A stretch of DNA of 6,064 nt from Cuniculiplasma sp. GTDB taxonomy: Archaea > Thermoplasmatota > Thermoplasmata > Thermoplasmatales > Thermoplasmataceae. The notes beneath the pieces were generated by a model. The model made no database searches. It was not told the origin of the DNA and saw only the letters and a list, made by a program, of their open reading frames with translations. The translations under genes and the position numbers were made by a program. Shown one piece after another: positions 5,261 to 6,064 of this stretch. The stretch is taken from the NCBI GenBank assembly GCA_023256455.1, contig JAGDXN010000079.1:1-6064 (forward strand), given 5' to 3'. The number at the start of each line of letters is the position of its first letter. Within the stretch, counting starts at the first letter, position 1.

Positions 5261-6064
5261 ATGGAATTAATCAGAACCGGCAAAGTTAAGGATGTATACG
5301 ATCTTGGCGACAGTTTATTATTCAAATTTTCTGACAGAATATCCGTATTTGACAAGATTATACCCGTTAAAGTTCCTGATAAGGGTGCGTCTATTTGCAG
5401 AACATCTGCATACTGGTTTAAAAGGCTCAACGAGATTGGAATCAAAAATCACATGATTGAAATGAAATCCTCAAATGAGATGATCGTTAAAAAATACAAA
5501 ATAAATGAAAGTGGAGGTTCAAAATTCTGGATTAATTTCCTCATACCTCTTGAGTTTGTAATGAGGTATTATGTTGCAGGAAGTCTCCTTGACAGAATAA
5601 AATCTGGAAAAATAGATTATCATGATCTGGGATTCAAAAACATGCCACAGAATGGTGACCCACTTGATGACCCATTTTTTGAGATGACAACAAAATTTGA
5701 GAAAACAGACAGACCCCTAACCTTTGAAGAAGCTGCCGAAATTGGAGGTCTTTACAGATATGAAATTCTTGAAATTAAGGAAAAGATTCTAAAAATAGAT
5801 ACAATAATTCAGAGGCAGGTTTCCAGAGGTGGTTTGATCCACGCTGATGGAAAGAAAGAATTTGCCCTTGGTGAAGATAGAGAAATAACGGTTGTTGATA
5901 CATTCGGGACTGCAGATGAGGACAGATTCTGGGAAGAATTTGAATATAAAAATGGCAAAATAGTGGAGATTTCCAAGGAAAAGGTCAGGCAGTATTACAG
6001 GAACAATGGATACCATAAGAGGCTTTATGATGCCAGAGCAAAGGGCGAGAAGGAACCGGATATA
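5261..6064 (+). CDS. purC: Phosphoribosylaminoimidazole-succinocarboxamide synthase (SAICAR synthetase), 3' end cut by window
   Basis: PurC joins L-aspartate to CAIR using ATP, giving SAICAR in de novo purine synthesis; it is cytosolic. The frame is open for all 268 codons to the window edge, so the stop lies outside. Family features seen: N-terminal GKVKDVY (7-13), the nucleotide-binding beta-hairpin; SDRISVFD (24-31); the KG pair at 41-42; VMRYYVAGSL (100-109), matching the V-R-x-Y-x-A-G-S-L signature; DPFFEMTTKFEKTD (137-150); LIHADGKKEFALG (192-204), the equivalent of L-x-D-x-K-x-E-F-G; VVDTFGTADEDRFW (211-224), where bacterial enzymes have D-E-x-S-P-D-x-x-R-x-W; and SKEKVRQYY (238-246). 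At 268 residues and still open it exceeds the roughly 240-residue bacterial form, so it is a longer type. The ATG at 5261 is preferred because TGA at 5237-5239 closes the frame upstream and the conserved region begins a few residues in. It diverges from the SDR gene; other pur genes may follow beyond the window. Confidence 0.95.
   Translation, partial: MELIRTGKVKDVYDLGDSLLFKFSDRISVFDKIIPVKVPDKGASICRTSAYWFKRLNEIGIKNHMIEMKSSNEMIVKKYKINESGGSKFWINFLIPLEFVMRYYVAGSLLDRIKSGKIDYHDLGFKNMPQNGDPLDDPFFEMTTKFEKTDRPLTFEEAAEIGGLYRYEILEIKEKILKIDTIIQRQVSRGGLIHADGKKEFALGEDREITVVDTFGTADEDRFWEEFEYKNGKIVEISKEKVRQYYRNNGYHKRLYDARAKGEKEPDI

Noticed and set aside
5215..6016. Minus-strand open frames at 5215-5445 and 5789-6016
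   Set aside because: They are antisense to purC, which is open for its full visible length and carries the conserved SAICAR synthetase motifs.
1..6064. CRISPR array, insertion sequence or defence operon
   Set aside because: No regularly spaced direct repeats, transposase motifs, terminal inverted repeats with target duplications or known defence domains were seen on either strand.

Overview
The window looks like a piece of a Thermoplasmatales-type archaeal chromosome (Ferroplasma, Cuniculiplasma or Acidiplasma relatives). The reasons are AT-rich DNA, genes without Shine-Dalgarno sites but with TATA-like boxes at the distance expected for leaderless or nearly leaderless transcripts, and a very large Asn/Ser/Thr-rich exported protein. 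That protein is built from YVTN-type beta-propeller repeats and 'F-x-E-x-G-L-P-x-G-T-x-W' modules, a combination I associate with this group. The assignment is inference from gene style, not from a marker gene.

Layout, left to right: (1) positions 1-462 hold no recognisable gene. There is a short inverted repeat, a T-tract that may end transcription of the neighbouring gene, and a long start-less open frame on the minus strand that could be a gene relic. (2) Positions 463-4113, minus strand, encode a 1216-residue surface protein: signal segment, first beta-propeller, one E-x-G module, second beta-propeller, five further E-x-G modules, and a C-terminal membrane anchor ending in RRK. (3) Positions 4114-4352 are a spacer with the probable promoter of the surface gene and a small coding-like stretch on the opposite strand. 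(4) Positions 4353-5132, minus strand, encode a complete classical short-chain dehydrogenase/reductase (SDR), probably NAD(H)-dependent, substrate unknown. (5) Positions 5133-5260 are a divergent promoter region. (6) From 5261 to the window edge on the plus strand is the start of purC (SAICAR synthetase, purine biosynthesis), in frame for 268 codons and cut off by the window end.

The three genes do not form an obvious pathway. The surface gene and the SDR share a strand, but they are 239 bases apart and the surface gene has its own TATA-like box, so separate transcription is more likely than an operon. purC and the SDR gene diverge from a shared 128-base region. The most interesting content is the architecture of the surface protein. 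It appears to have grown by duplication of a propeller-plus-module unit, followed by tandem expansion of the module. Only the second propeller half is rich in cysteine. I see no defence system, CRISPR array, RNA gene or insertion sequence in the window.
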